A stretch of DNA of 47,908 bases from Rhodothermales bacterium. Lineage in GTDB: Bacteria; Bacteroidota; Rhodothermia; Rhodothermales; JANQRZ01. A program made the position numbers and the translations under genes. Shown here one piece after another: positions 41,501-47,908 of the stretch; positions within the stretch are counted from its first letter, which is position 1; each line of letters starts with the position of its first letter. The stretch spans positions 1 to 47,908 of the forward strand of contig JBDUXZ010000035.1 of NCBI GenBank assembly GCA_039944855.1, in the 5' to 3' direction. The notes under the pieces are model-generated. The model saw nothing but the letters and a program-made list of their open reading frames with translations, was not told the origin of the DNA and did not search any database.

Positions 41501-41947
41501 GTGCAGGACGAGGGACCGGGCCTCACCAGCGAAGACATGGACAAGCTGTTCGAGCGGTTCCAGCAGCTCTCCGCCCAGCCTACCGCCGAGGAATCCTCGA
41601 CGGGGCTCGGACTCTCCATCGTAAAGGGGATCGTCAATCGACACAACGGCAGCGTTTGGGCGGAGAGCGAGGTCGGCGTTGGCAGCACGTTCATCGTGGA
41701 ATTCGAAGCCGCCGGCGCGGCTCCCCCCTCAGCCCCTACCGCAGACGAGCCCTCATACGATGACGCCGTAGCCTCCGCCGCGTCCGAGGACGCGGCGCTC
41801 ACGGCCGAGGACGACGCCTGGCTCTATCAGGACGCCCTCGTCCTCGGCTCGGACTTCGAGGAAAGCGAGGCGAAGCCTGCCTCTGCCCCGCCCGCCGAGC
41901 CGGCTCCTAATGCCGCGCTCGACGCCACCTTCAGCTACATCGGCTAA
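38525..41947 (+). CDS. Propeller-type sensor histidine kinase (HTCS-like, without receiver)
   Basis: 1140 residues. Signal segment near 30-49, then about fourteen two-component-propeller repeats (pattern DGSLWVGT..GGLARL; the run from DGYLWLGT to DGALWFPT), enough for two seven-bladed propellers. A Y_Y_Y domain (about 690-770), one transmembrane helix (ALCVLTVLLLLRLIYGARI), a coiled coil, the HisKA H-box VVAHDLKNPLNG and an ATPase with NAVKYTP, DEGPGL and GLGLSIVK follow. The acidic tail (about 1065-1140) has no known domain. Unlike complete hybrid HTCS proteins it lacks receiver and AraC domains, and no response regulator is nearby. Such sensors usually read glycans or oligosaccharides in the periplasm. 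The ATG at 38525 has GGAAGGGG 10 bases upstream; 38552 is an alternative. Confidence 0.9.
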   Translation: MRSLPSPSPMFVSVLDRIPRTVNSLRHLSWLVAGVVVVAWGASVQVHAQDQPTLDPGRALSQYVLDVWTTDDGLPQNTIVSLAQTQDGYLWLGTQEGLVRFDGLHFTTYTQELPNPFVSALHEDATGVLWVGTYGGGLARYENGRFTSQTIDGVPDGHISAIASAADGSLWVGAFGGGLVRVSGEQTRTFATAEGAPTSGITALATDATGAVWIGTLTEGLVRFADGRFTRSTAADGLSADEVRSLHVAEDGSLWVATENGIDHIVRGQIVATPAAVLADDAPRTILSDTEGTLWVGTQQQGLVRLHDGRAERLTAAEGLPHDAISLLYEDLEGSLWIGTDGGLARLHGGRVVTYSTPEGLAHPVVLSVYEDAQGAVWMGTEGGGLARLDGNRITMLTTADGLPSDVVLAVRGTQDGSLWIGTHGGGLARLKNDRISTFTVADGLPSASVFALYEDRAGTLWFGTSNGLGRYRDGRFTTLTTADGLSNDLITVMTEDARGRLWAGTYEGGLNVLEGDVVVAHISTEDGLPSNLILSLHAGSDGVLWSGTQNGLSRIVDAGEGFAVHTFTATQGLQSSTVLQLLEDTRGWLWMSSNRGLSRVHTSDFEAVAGGERNQVTPTLYGRSDGLRSEEFNGGVQPAGWQGHDGALWFPTTDGVVAIYPEHVPDYPLASARIEGLLANGAAVDLGSADHLAPDRRRLTFRYAAPSFLAPERIRYRYQLEGVDEQWIGAGARREAFYTNLAPGDYTFLVQALNADGTPGPIASLPLRIEPYFYETGWFRALCVLTVLLLLRLIYGARIRFLKTRQRELEVLVETRTDELRRTNEQLAATSEMKTQLMHVVAHDLKNPLNGVHGLAQVLRDELPPDLPLQEFVHLIEKAAEEMLVMVIRFLDVEALDSQGNVLLAIERIDMCYLAHEAVERFQGQAQRKDQVLTFAPPSPADYIIEGDPAWLKEVFDNLVSNAVKYTPLGKRIHVRVAHREEDGRRYVRFEVQDEGPGLTSEDMDKLFERFQQLSAQPTAEESSTGLGLSIVKGIVNRHNGSVWAESEVGVGSTFIVEFEAAGAAPPSAPTADEPSYDDAVASAASEDAALTAEDDAWLYQDALVLGSDFEESEAKPASAPPAEPAPNAALDATFSYIG

Positions 41948-42037
41948 GCCTCCTCCCTCCCGTATCACGATGACCGGATGCAGCAGGTTATCGAAGCCGC
42001 TGCTTGCTCCAGTTCTTCAGGGCACGGTACAGGAATC

Positions 42038-42069
42038 ACGCGGGGGCGACCGGCCGGTCGCCCCCGCGT
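42038..42069. terminator. 32-bp perfect palindrome between convergent genes
   Basis: ACGCGGGGGCGACCGG followed directly by its complement. It lies between the stop of the sensor kinase and the stop of the FadL-like gene, where a shared terminator is expected. No clear T-run on either strand. Core GGGGCGACC/GGTCGCCCC is related to the hairpins at 2937 and 36064. Confidence 0.6.
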
Positions 42070-42087
42070 TCGTTTACAGCCGCCCGC

Positions 42088-43242
42088 TTACAGCCGCACG
42101 CTCGCGCCGACCTTCACGAGCGTCTGCCGCTGCTCGGCACCCGAGAGCAAGCGACTGTCGGCGACGGCAGCGTCGAGGCGGAGTCGGTCGAAGGTGAGCG
42201 CACCGCCGAGAGTAAGGTATATGGCCTGCCCGTCGTCCACGAAGGCGCTGCGCGAGAAGGGGTGCCCGCCCTGCCTCCACACGCCGAACGAGGCCAAAGC
42301 GCGGTCGGAGAGGTCGAGCCGCGCCCACGCGGCGGCCTCGATCTGGTTCTCGTAGCGATCGGCGTCCTCCATCTGCCAGAAGGCGTAGTGGAGGTCGGCC
42401 CCGATGTCCAGCGTCGGCGTAGCATCGACGGTTGTGCTGAGGCTGAGGCGTGCAGGGATCGCAGCGACACTGAACGAGAAGTCTTCGATAAAGCCTGCGA
42501 TCTCGCCCTGCCCGTCCGGTCCCGTCGTCGGGACCGGCGTTTCCAGTCCTCCTTCGTAATCCGTTGCCCCCTCGACGCGGAGCGCGTGCTCGTAGTGAAC
42601 GGCGAGGCCGTATCGGTCGGTGCGGTAGCGCACACCGGCCGCGAATTGCAGGCCCCACTCCGAGAACATCCCGGTGACGTTGTCGATCTCACTGTTTATC
42701 GAACCGCGCCCGAGGCCGAGCCGGAGAGCGAGATCGAACGTACTGCCAGAGGTGCCGATCGTGCGGTAAGCCACCTGTGAGGCGAGCACCTCCGCCCGCG
42801 CCGTCTGCTCCGCGCACCACCCCGACGACTCGACATCGGGGTTGTATGGAGTCTGGCGTGGGATGCACATGTCCATGCTCGACGCATAGCGCTGGCTGTA
42901 GCTAACCCCGAACGTCCACGCGCCGCGCGGGAAGACGACGGCCGCGCTCTGCGGACGCAGCCCGTTCGCCGGACCGACCTCGACATCGCTCGCGACCTCC
43001 GCCGCCGTTCCCAATCCGTACGACACCCCCACGGTCGTTTGCTCGAAGCCGCCGAGCGCAGCCGGGTTCGCCCCGCCCACGTCGGCCACGGTCACGCCGA
43101 ACGCTGACGAGAGGCCGCTCCCACTGAATGCAGCCGGGAGCTGACCCTGAGGCATCAGAAAATCGCTCTGGGCCTGCGCGGCGAGGGGCGTTGCGAGGAG
43201 GAGGGCGAAGACGAGCGCGACGCGGAGAGGCGATGGGATCAT
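42088..43242 (-). CDS. Outer-membrane protein, OMPP1/FadL/TodX-like
   Basis: 384 residues. Signal peptide MIPSPLRVALVFALLLATPLAAQAQ. The mature N-terminus (PQGQLPAAFSGSGLSSAFGVTVADVGGANPAALGG) has the hatch-like NPAAL segment of FadL-type transporters, then a beta-barrel ending LVKVGASVRL. This family moves hydrophobic compounds across the outer membrane. Two cysteines are present (in DMCIPRQT and SGWCAEQ) and may form a surface disulfide. The ATG at 43242 begins the signal peptide; the start further upstream would run through the terminator of the next gene. Confidence 0.75.
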   Translation of the reverse strand: MIPSPLRVALVFALLLATPLAAQAQSDFLMPQGQLPAAFSGSGLSSAFGVTVADVGGANPAALGGFEQTTVGVSYGLGTAAEVASDVEVGPANGLRPQSAAVVFPRGAWTFGVSYSQRYASSMDMCIPRQTPYNPDVESSGWCAEQTARAEVLASQVAYRTIGTSGSTFDLALRLGLGRGSINSEIDNVTGMFSEWGLQFAAGVRYRTDRYGLAVHYEHALRVEGATDYEGGLETPVPTTGPDGQGEIAGFIEDFSFSVAAIPARLSLSTTVDATPTLDIGADLHYAFWQMEDADRYENQIEAAAWARLDLSDRALASFGVWRQGGHPFSRSAFVDDGQAIYLTLGGALTFDRLRLDAAVADSRLLSGAEQRQTLVKVGASVRL

Positions 43243-43270
43243 GGGTATCGGAGGCCGGCGGAAAAAGAAA

Positions 43271-43297
43271 CGGGCCGATGATACGCTCATCGACCCG
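43271..43297 (-). terminator. Rho-independent terminator of the small barrel gene
   Basis: On the minus strand a stem of 4 + 6 bp with one mismatch (CGGG..CGATGA / TCATCG..CCCG) and a 5-base loop is followed by TTTCTTTTTC. It begins 28 bases after the stop of the 43325-43903 gene and is the best-formed terminator in the window. Confidence 0.85.
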
Positions 43298-43324
43298 CCC
43301 TTTTCAAACACTGCCGGCATCCGC

Positions 43325-43903
43325 TCAGAGCCCGACGCCGACGCGGAGGTAAAAAACGCTCACCTTAAACGACTCGTCGGTCGGGACATCGAAGAACTCG
43401 TCGTCGGCGAAGCCGGTCACGTCGAGGGAATAGCGAAGCTCGGCGAACACACTCGGGCCGACGATGGCGCTGAGTTCAGCACCGATGCCCGCGTTGAGCG
43501 CGAGGTTTACGCTCCGAGCTTCGGCGTCGGCGAGATCACCTGTGGCGAAGCGGGCCTCGGGACCGAGGAGGGCGTAGGGCTTCACGACGGGCGAGGGGAA
43601 ACGGAACTTGAAGTCCACCGGCACGGCGATGAACGTGACGTTCGCCGCATCATCCCCCTCCCCGATGTCACCGGCCTTGACGTAGAGCAGCGACACGCGC
43701 GCGGCGAGCGGCCCGAAACCGACGTCGCCGAAGACGCCGACGTGGTAGCCCGTCGAGCTGTCGAGGTCGAAGCCGGCGGCGTCGGTGAGGGAGCCGAAGT
43801 TGAGCCCGCCGGCGACGCCGAACTTCGGGATGATCTGGGCCTGGGCGAGCGGCGTCGCGGCCACGAAGACGGCGGCGAGGAGGAGGTAGCGGAAGGAGCG
43901 CAT
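43325..43903 (-). CDS. Small outer-membrane beta-barrel protein (PF13568-like)
   Basis: 192 residues. Signal peptide (MRSFRYLLLAAVFVAATPLAQAQ) and then an eight-stranded barrel typical of Bacteroidota OMP_b-brl proteins: IPKFGVAGGLNFGSL at the first strand, ALLGPEARF in the middle and SVFYLRVGVGL as the last strand. Role unknown; such proteins often act as structural or adhesive surface proteins. Transcribed divergently from bshA. It has its own terminator, so it is monocistronic. Confidence 0.8.
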   Translation of the reverse strand: MRSFRYLLLAAVFVAATPLAQAQIIPKFGVAGGLNFGSLTDAAGFDLDSSTGYHVGVFGDVGFGPLAARVSLLYVKAGDIGEGDDAANVTFIAVPVDFKFRFPSPVVKPYALLGPEARFATGDLADAEARSVNLALNAGIGAELSAIVGPSVFAELRYSLDVTGFADDEFFDVPTDESFKVSVFYLRVGVGL

Positions 43904-44067
43904 GAGGGAACGGGGGGATGGCGAGAGGATGGGTGAGCCGACGGCTGAGGAGCGCAGCGCCCCGCCGCAGCGGGGGCGACCGTCGGTGCAGGCAACTTAT
44001 CCCGACCCCCCGGAGTTTCCACGCCCCTCACCCCGCGGCCTGCTCCCGCCCAGCGACCGACTTCCCC

Positions 44068-45246
44068 ATGCGCATCGGCATCACCTGTTACCCTACGTAC
44101 GGCGGCTCCGGCGTCGTCGCCACCGAGCTTGGAAAAGCGCTCGCGCGGCGCGGCCACGAGATCCACTTCATCGCCTACGCCCCGCCGCAGCGGCTCGCCC
44201 ACTTCACCGAGCGCATCTACTTCCACGAGGTCCGCGTCAACACGTATCCCCTCTTCGAATACCCGCCGTACTCGCTCGCGCTCACGAGCAAGATGATCGA
44301 CGTGGTGAAGTACGAGAAGCTCGACCTCCTCCACGTCCACTACGCCATCCCCCACGCCACGAGCGCCGTCCTCGCCCGGCAGATCCTCGCCTGCGAGGGC
44401 ATCCACATCCCCGTCGCCACGACGCTCCACGGCACCGACATCACGATCGTCGGGCAGGACCCCTCGTTCGTCCCCGTCGTCACCCACGCCATCAACGCGA
44501 GCGACGGTGTCACGGCCGTGAGCGACTACCTCCGCCGCGAGACGCACGCCGCCTTCGACGTGGAGCGGCCCATCGAGGTGATCCCCAACTTCGTCGACAC
44601 CGAGCGCTTCAACCGGCAGGAGAAGGGGCACTTCAAGCAGGCGATCGCGCCGAACGGCGAGAAGCTGCTCATCCACGTCTCCAACTTCCGCGAGGTCAAG
44701 CGCGCCACCGACGTCGTCCGCGTCTTCCACCGGCTCCACGAGGAGGCCCGGAGCGGCGGGCCCGGCGTCAAGCTCCTCCTCGTCGGCGACGGGCCGGACC
44801 GGACGGCGTGCGAGACGCTCGCCCGCGAGCTCGGCGTCTACGGCGACGTCCGCTTCCTCGGCAAGCAGGAGCCCGTCGAGGAGATCCTCTCCGTGGCCGA
44901 CGTGTTCCTCATCCCCTCCGGCTCCGAAACGTTCGGCCTCGCCGCGCTCGAAGCGATGGCGTGCGGCGTGCCCGTCGTCTCGTCCGACATCGGCGGGTTG
45001 CCCGAGCTCAACGTCGACGGCGAGACCGGCTACCTCTGCCCCCTCGCCGACATCGACTGCCTCACCGACGCCACGCGCCGCATCCTCCGCGACGACGACC
45101 TCCACGAGCGGATGAGCGCCGCCGCCCGCCGCCGCGCCGTCGACGAGTTCGACATCGACCGCATCGTGCCGCAGTACGAGACCTTCTACCAGGAGATGGT
45201 CGACGCCGCCCTCGCCCGCCCCGAGCCAGTCGGCGACTGCGCCTGA
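44068..45246 (+). CDS. bshA: N-acetyl-alpha-D-glucosaminyl L-malate synthase
   Basis: 392-residue GT4 glycosyltransferase (GT-B fold) that joins UDP-GlcNAc to L-malate, the first step of bacillithiol synthesis. Signatures: MRIGITCYPTYGGSGVVATELG, LLHVHYAIPHATSA, TTLHGTDITIVG, the IPNFVD hinge, ISNFREVKR-like VSNFREVKR, and the EX7E-type PSGSETFGLAALEAMACG. These give a strong match to BshA rather than other GT4 enzymes. The ATG at 44068 begins the family N-terminus. bshB and bshC are not in the window. A kinase-like gene follows after 3 bases. Confidence 0.94.
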   Translation: MRIGITCYPTYGGSGVVATELGKALARRGHEIHFIAYAPPQRLAHFTERIYFHEVRVNTYPLFEYPPYSLALTSKMIDVVKYEKLDLLHVHYAIPHATSAVLARQILACEGIHIPVATTLHGTDITIVGQDPSFVPVVTHAINASDGVTAVSDYLRRETHAAFDVERPIEVIPNFVDTERFNRQEKGHFKQAIAPNGEKLLIHVSNFREVKRATDVVRVFHRLHEEARSGGPGVKLLLVGDGPDRTACETLARELGVYGDVRFLGKQEPVEEILSVADVFLIPSGSETFGLAALEAMACGVPVVSSDIGGLPELNVDGETGYLCPLADIDCLTDATRRILRDDDLHERMSAAARRRAVDEFDIDRIVPQYETFYQEMVDAALARPEPVGDCA

Positions 45247-45249
45247 AGC

Positions 45250-46395
45250 ATGAGCACGACCGACCGACACGTCAGCGAGAACGGCAGCGGCGGACGCCGC
45301 CCGTCGCCCGTCCGCAACCTGATCTCGAAGAAGAAAGAGATCTACCCCATCAGCGACTTCTTCGGCGAGTACCTCGAGCGCTACGACCGCCTCCACGAAT
45401 CCGGCGTCCGCTACGAGAACCTCCTCCGCTACGACAACGCCGTCGCCCTCTACGACGAGCACGGCAACGACACGCTCTGGAGCACGGTGTTCTACGGCCC
45501 GGCCGAGATGCGCGAGATCAACGAGCACCTCCGCCTCACCTACGCCATCCTCAAGTCCGACGGCGACCTCTCCACCGTCGAGCACCTCTTCGTCGACCGG
45601 ATCGACCTCTGCCTCTACGGGAACACCCTCCCGTTCCGCGTCCGCATCGTCAACCGGCTCAACGAGAACTTCGACTACTTCTACGTCAAGCGCGTCGACG
45701 CCAACCGAGTCTACGGGCTCGAGCTCGAGCACATCCTCTCGCCCAACCGGATCAACTACTTCGTCTCCGGGCAGACGCTCATCGAGGAGCACATCATCGG
45801 CATCCCCGGCGACGCGTTTATGCGCGAGACGATGCCCGAGAACCGGTTCGACCAGGTCCGCCTCGCCAAGGAGTTCGTGAAGTTCAACGAGCGCTGCTTC
45901 GTCCGTCTGCTGGGCGATATGCACTCGGGCAACTTCGTGATCGACATCACGCCGGACTTCGAGAAGATGCAGTACCGGATGCGCCCGCTCGACTTCGACC
46001 AGCAGAGCCACCACTGGCGCAAGCAGGTCTACCTCCCGCAGTTCTACCCCCAGAACAACGCCATCATCGCCGTCGGCATGGAGTTCATGGGGCCGACGAC
46101 GGTCGACCAGTACCAGCGCGAGGAGCGAGCCCTCATCGCGAACCGGCTCCGCGTGAGCCACGGCCGCTACCAGGCCGTGATGGACGTGATGCGCGAGGAC
46201 CTCATCGCCCCCTCCGAGCACGTGCAGAAGCTCGGCCGCCAGCTCGCCGAGCACTACCACGACGACGCCTTCGCCGCCTGCGACACGATGGGCGAGCTCG
46301 TCCACGCCTCGCTCGAACGGCTCCTCCAGCGCGCCGAGCCCGCCTCGGCTTCCCTCCTCAACTTCCCCGTCCCCACCACCGACCCGATGGGGTGA
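45250..46395 (+). CDS. Divergent kinase-like protein downstream of bshA
   Basis: 381 residues, soluble. No family recognised by name, but the sequence shows marks of a protein-kinase-like/aminoglycoside phosphotransferase fold: a Lys in a beta strand (YFYVKRVDAN, near 143), LLGDMHSGNFVID with catalytic Asp223 and Asn228, and PLDFDQQS with metal-binding Asp248 in place of DFG. The N-terminal third has PISDFFGEYLERYDRL and a beta-rich part. Only 3 bases separate it from bshA, so the two are one operon. It could phosphorylate a small molecule, perhaps in thiol metabolism; that is guesswork. It could also be an inactive relative, since the glycine loop is unclear. Confidence 0.75.
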   Translation: MSTTDRHVSENGSGGRRPSPVRNLISKKKEIYPISDFFGEYLERYDRLHESGVRYENLLRYDNAVALYDEHGNDTLWSTVFYGPAEMREINEHLRLTYAILKSDGDLSTVEHLFVDRIDLCLYGNTLPFRVRIVNRLNENFDYFYVKRVDANRVYGLELEHILSPNRINYFVSGQTLIEEHIIGIPGDAFMRETMPENRFDQVRLAKEFVKFNERCFVRLLGDMHSGNFVIDITPDFEKMQYRMRPLDFDQQSHHWRKQVYLPQFYPQNNAIIAVGMEFMGPTTVDQYQREERALIANRLRVSHGRYQAVMDVMREDLIAPSEHVQKLGRQLAEHYHDDAFAACDTMGELVHASLERLLQRAEPASASLLNFPVPTTDPMG

Positions 46396-46473
46396 GGATT
46401 GGTCCGCAATCCGTGGTTCGTGGTCCGTTGTGGGTCGGCGGCACCGAAGGGATGCAACGTCGTATCATGGAGC

Positions 46474-46701
46474 ATGAACTGGCGCGATTACATCGTTTCG
46501 GACCCTCGCATCCTCGTCGGTAAGCCGACGCTGAAGGGAACGCGCATCTCGGTCAAGCTCGTCCTAGAACTGCTCGGCGCGGGGTGGACGCAGGAGGAGG
46601 TGTTGGAAAACTATCCGACGCTTACTCCCGAGATGCTACAGGCGGCGTTCGCTTACGCAGCAGAAGCAGTGCAGGACGAAGCCGTCCACCCTGCTGCCTG
46701 A
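46474..46701 (+). CDS. DUF433 antitoxin
   Basis: 75 residues: IVSDPRILVGKPTLKGTRIS ... LLGAGWTQEEVLENYPTLT ... LQAAFAYAAE is the DUF433 helix-turn-helix-like domain. Members are the antitoxin or DNA-binding partner of DUF5615 PIN-like toxins. The ATG at 46474 was chosen as the family start. It is usually adjacent to the toxin; here the toxin start is 118 bases after its stop. Confidence 0.85.
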   Translation: MNWRDYIVSDPRILVGKPTLKGTRISVKLVLELLGAGWTQEEVLENYPTLTPEMLQAAFAYAAEAVQDEAVHPAA

Positions 46702-46819
46702 GTTGCTTTCTCGCGAGACCGATCAGCTTGGCTTCGAAGGACGAGGACGAGTCAAGCCACGCTTCGGCGGGGCGCGGTAGATCTAGCGTAGGTTGGCCTT
46801 ACACCAGTCGATGCCTTCC

Positions 46820-47182
46820 ATGCGCCTGCTCGCTGACGAAAACGTTCCTGCTGTCGTAGTCGAGGCGCTGCGCCAATCCGGCCTCGACGTTGTTCACATC
46901 ACTGAAACGGCTCCGGGGATCTTAGATCCGCAGGTTCTGCAGCAAGCCGGGGCGGAAGCGCGGCTGCTAATCACCGCCGACCGCGACTTCGGCACGCTAA
47001 TCTTTGGGGAGTGGCAGGACGCACCGGCTGGCGTGCTCTACGTTCGCATGGGAACGGCGAGCCCCCAAGCCGTGGCCGACGCGGTTCTCGATGTGGTGCA
47101 GAGCCCGGAACGCGAACTCATGGGCTATTTCAGCACCGTCCAGCCCGGCCGTGTTCGCCAGCGTCCGCTGCCGCCGCGATAG
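46820..47182 (+). CDS. DUF5615 PIN-like toxin
   Basis: 120 residues: MRLLADENVPAVVVEALRQSG with the first metal aspartate (Asp in LADEN), then ITADRDFGTLIF carrying the second acidic cluster, the DUF5615/Mut7-C-type PIN-like RNase core. Expected to be an RNA-cutting toxin held by the DUF433 protein upstream. The ATG at 46820 begins the RLLADEN strand. The C-terminal tail is basic (RVRQRPLPPR). A strong bidirectional terminator follows. Confidence 0.85.
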   Translation: MRLLADENVPAVVVEALRQSGLDVVHITETAPGILDPQVLQQAGAEARLLITADRDFGTLIFGEWQDAPAGVLYVRMGTASPQAVADAVLDVVQSPERELMGYFSTVQPGRVRQRPLPPR

Positions 47183-47210
47183 CCTTCGGGAGCGCGCAAC
47201 GGGATAACCC

Positions 47211-47251
47211 AACGGAGCCCCGCCCGAACTCATCTCGGGCGGGGCTCCGTT
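47211..47251. terminator. Bidirectional terminator
   Basis: Perfect 17-bp stem (AACGGAGCCCCGCCCGA / TCGGGCGGGGCTCCGTT) with a 7-base loop ACTCATC between the convergent toxin gene and the T9SS cargo gene. No T-run on either side beyond the TT within the stem. Confidence 0.75.
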
Positions 47252-47274
47252 GCAAATACAATACAGACGGTTCG

Positions 47275-47908
47275 CTAGCGAACGAGCGACACCTTCAGCG
47301 TCTTCGTGAAGTCGCCGGCCTGCATCCGGTAGAGGTAGACTCCGCTCGCCATCGAGGCGGCGTCCCACTCCGCTTCGTGGCTGCCGGCGGCCATCTCACC
47401 ATCGACGAGGACGGCGACGCGGCGGCCTACGGCGTCGTAGACCTCGACCGTCACGCGAGCCGCTTCGGGCAGCGCGTACCGGATCGTCGTCGAGCCCGCA
47501 AACGGGTTCGGGTACGCCGGCTCCAGCGCGAACGCCGTCGGGACGGCGTCGCCCTCGTTCGCTACCGTGGGGAGCACCTCGACCGAGAGGGGCACCGTGA
47601 GCGTGGGCGTCTCGGTGCTGTTCGTCGTGATCGTGATCTCGTACTCGTATAACCCCGGCGCGAGGCCGGATGCGTCGACGGTCACGGTCAGGTTCTCCGA
47701 GCCATCTGCGTCGACGGTGCCACTCTCGGGCGAGACCGTGACGGCGAGCCCCGGAGGCACAGGCGTGAGGGAGACGTCGTCGATGAAGAAGTTGATGAAG
47801 TCGGGGTCCGGCGCCGACCCGTCGTTCTCCTGCAGCAGCGAGAGGGTGTACACCCCGTCGGCCGCCACCGTCACCGGGAGCTCGAGGAGGCCGTAGTCCC
47901 CGTCGTAG
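47275..47908 (-). CDS. T9SS-exported protein, C-terminal part (cut by window edge)
   Basis: About 211 C-terminal residues; the start lies beyond the right edge. The visible order is a CBM-like beta domain (YTLSLLQENDGSAPDPDFINFF, IDDVSLTP), an Ig-like/BACON-like domain (VTVSPESGTVDADGSENLTV) and a type A sorting domain (YPNPFAGSTTIRYALP ... GVYLYRMQAGDFTKTLKVSLVR). The last is the signal for export by the type IX system and for surface attachment or release. Enzymatic content, if any, is outside the window. It has the same orientation as the truncated gene at the left edge, but the reading frames do not join (see rejected items). Confidence 0.9.
   Translation of the reverse strand, partial: YDGDYGLLELPVTVAADGVYTLSLLQENDGSAPDPDFINFFIDDVSLTPVPPGLAVTVSPESGTVDADGSENLTVTVDASGLAPGLYEYEITITTNSTETPTLTVPLSVEVLPTVANEGDAVPTAFALEPAYPNPFAGSTTIRYALPEAARVTVEVYDAVGRRVAVLVDGEMAAGSHEAEWDAASMASGVYLYRMQAGDFTKTLKVSLVR

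Noticed and set aside
43582-46305. Long minus-strand open frame of about 900 codons
   Set aside because: Antisense to bshA and the kinase-like gene, both well supported.
1-47908. Possibility that the window is a closed circle, joining the two truncated minus-strand genes
   Set aside because: Orientation would allow it, but the left gene ends a full codon at base 1 while the right gene's frame leaves one base over at 47908, so the frames do not join; housekeeping content also argues for a chromosome.

Overview
This 47.9 kb window is high-GC, densely coded and almost certainly chromosomal. It has no tRNA, rRNA, CRISPR array or insertion sequence that I could see. The best guess for the source is a Rhodothermota/Bacteroidota-type marine or halophilic bacterium (Rhodothermales, Rubricoccaceae-like). 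Reasons are a type IX secretion (T9SS) C-terminal sorting domain at the right edge, a bacillithiol gene (bshA), a 14-repeat propeller histidine kinase, FadL-like and PF13568-like barrels, and promoter-like TAnnTTTG elements. This placement is inference.

Layout. 1-2822 (minus): the start of a secreted protein cut by the window edge and a GH97 alpha-glucosidase. 2991-17072 (minus): an eight-gene redox cluster, the most unusual part of the window. In transcription order it encodes a pentaheme cytochrome c, an outer-membrane beta-barrel, a ten-heme cytochrome with an internal duplication, a protein with two cyclic-nucleotide-type domains and four [4Fe-4S] clusters, a cytochrome b-like membrane protein, a membrane-anchored decaheme cytochrome, a protein with two FHA domains, and a flavoprotein fused to two FHA domains and a ferredoxin. 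Together there are 25 CXXCH heme sites and three proteins in which signalling domains are joined to or sit beside redox modules. The likely role is electron transfer linking a soluble (NAD(P)H/ferredoxin) side to periplasmic and possibly outer-membrane hemes, with FHA/phosphothreonine control.

17546-20110 (plus): thrS and msrB. 20208-26063 (minus): a phosphate regulon, porin-pstS-pstC-pstA-pstB-phoU, with a Pho-box-like repeat upstream. 26258-28393 (minus): rsmD, a PilM-like protein and a pseudopilin-like membrane protein. 28678-31663: pdxJ and era (plus) convergent on pdxB (minus); pdxJ and pdxB both belong to DXP-dependent vitamin B6 synthesis. 32041-36039 (plus): a SleB-like cell-wall hydrolase, an EEP-family lipoprotein with an EF-hand loop, and an ECF sigma factor translationally coupled to an eRF1-like (baeRF) protein. 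36351-41947 (plus): a lipoprotein subtilase whose propeptide carries three exact copies of a short repeat, and a propeller sensor kinase. 42088-43903 (minus): two outer-membrane barrels. 44068-47182 (plus): bshA, a divergent kinase-like protein, and a DUF433/DUF5615 toxin-antitoxin pair. 47275 to the end (minus): the C-terminus of a T9SS-exported protein.

Many gene ends carry long GC-rich hairpins. Several share a GGG(A/G)CGACC...GGTCG(T/C)CCC core and look like a dispersed palindrome family used as terminators.
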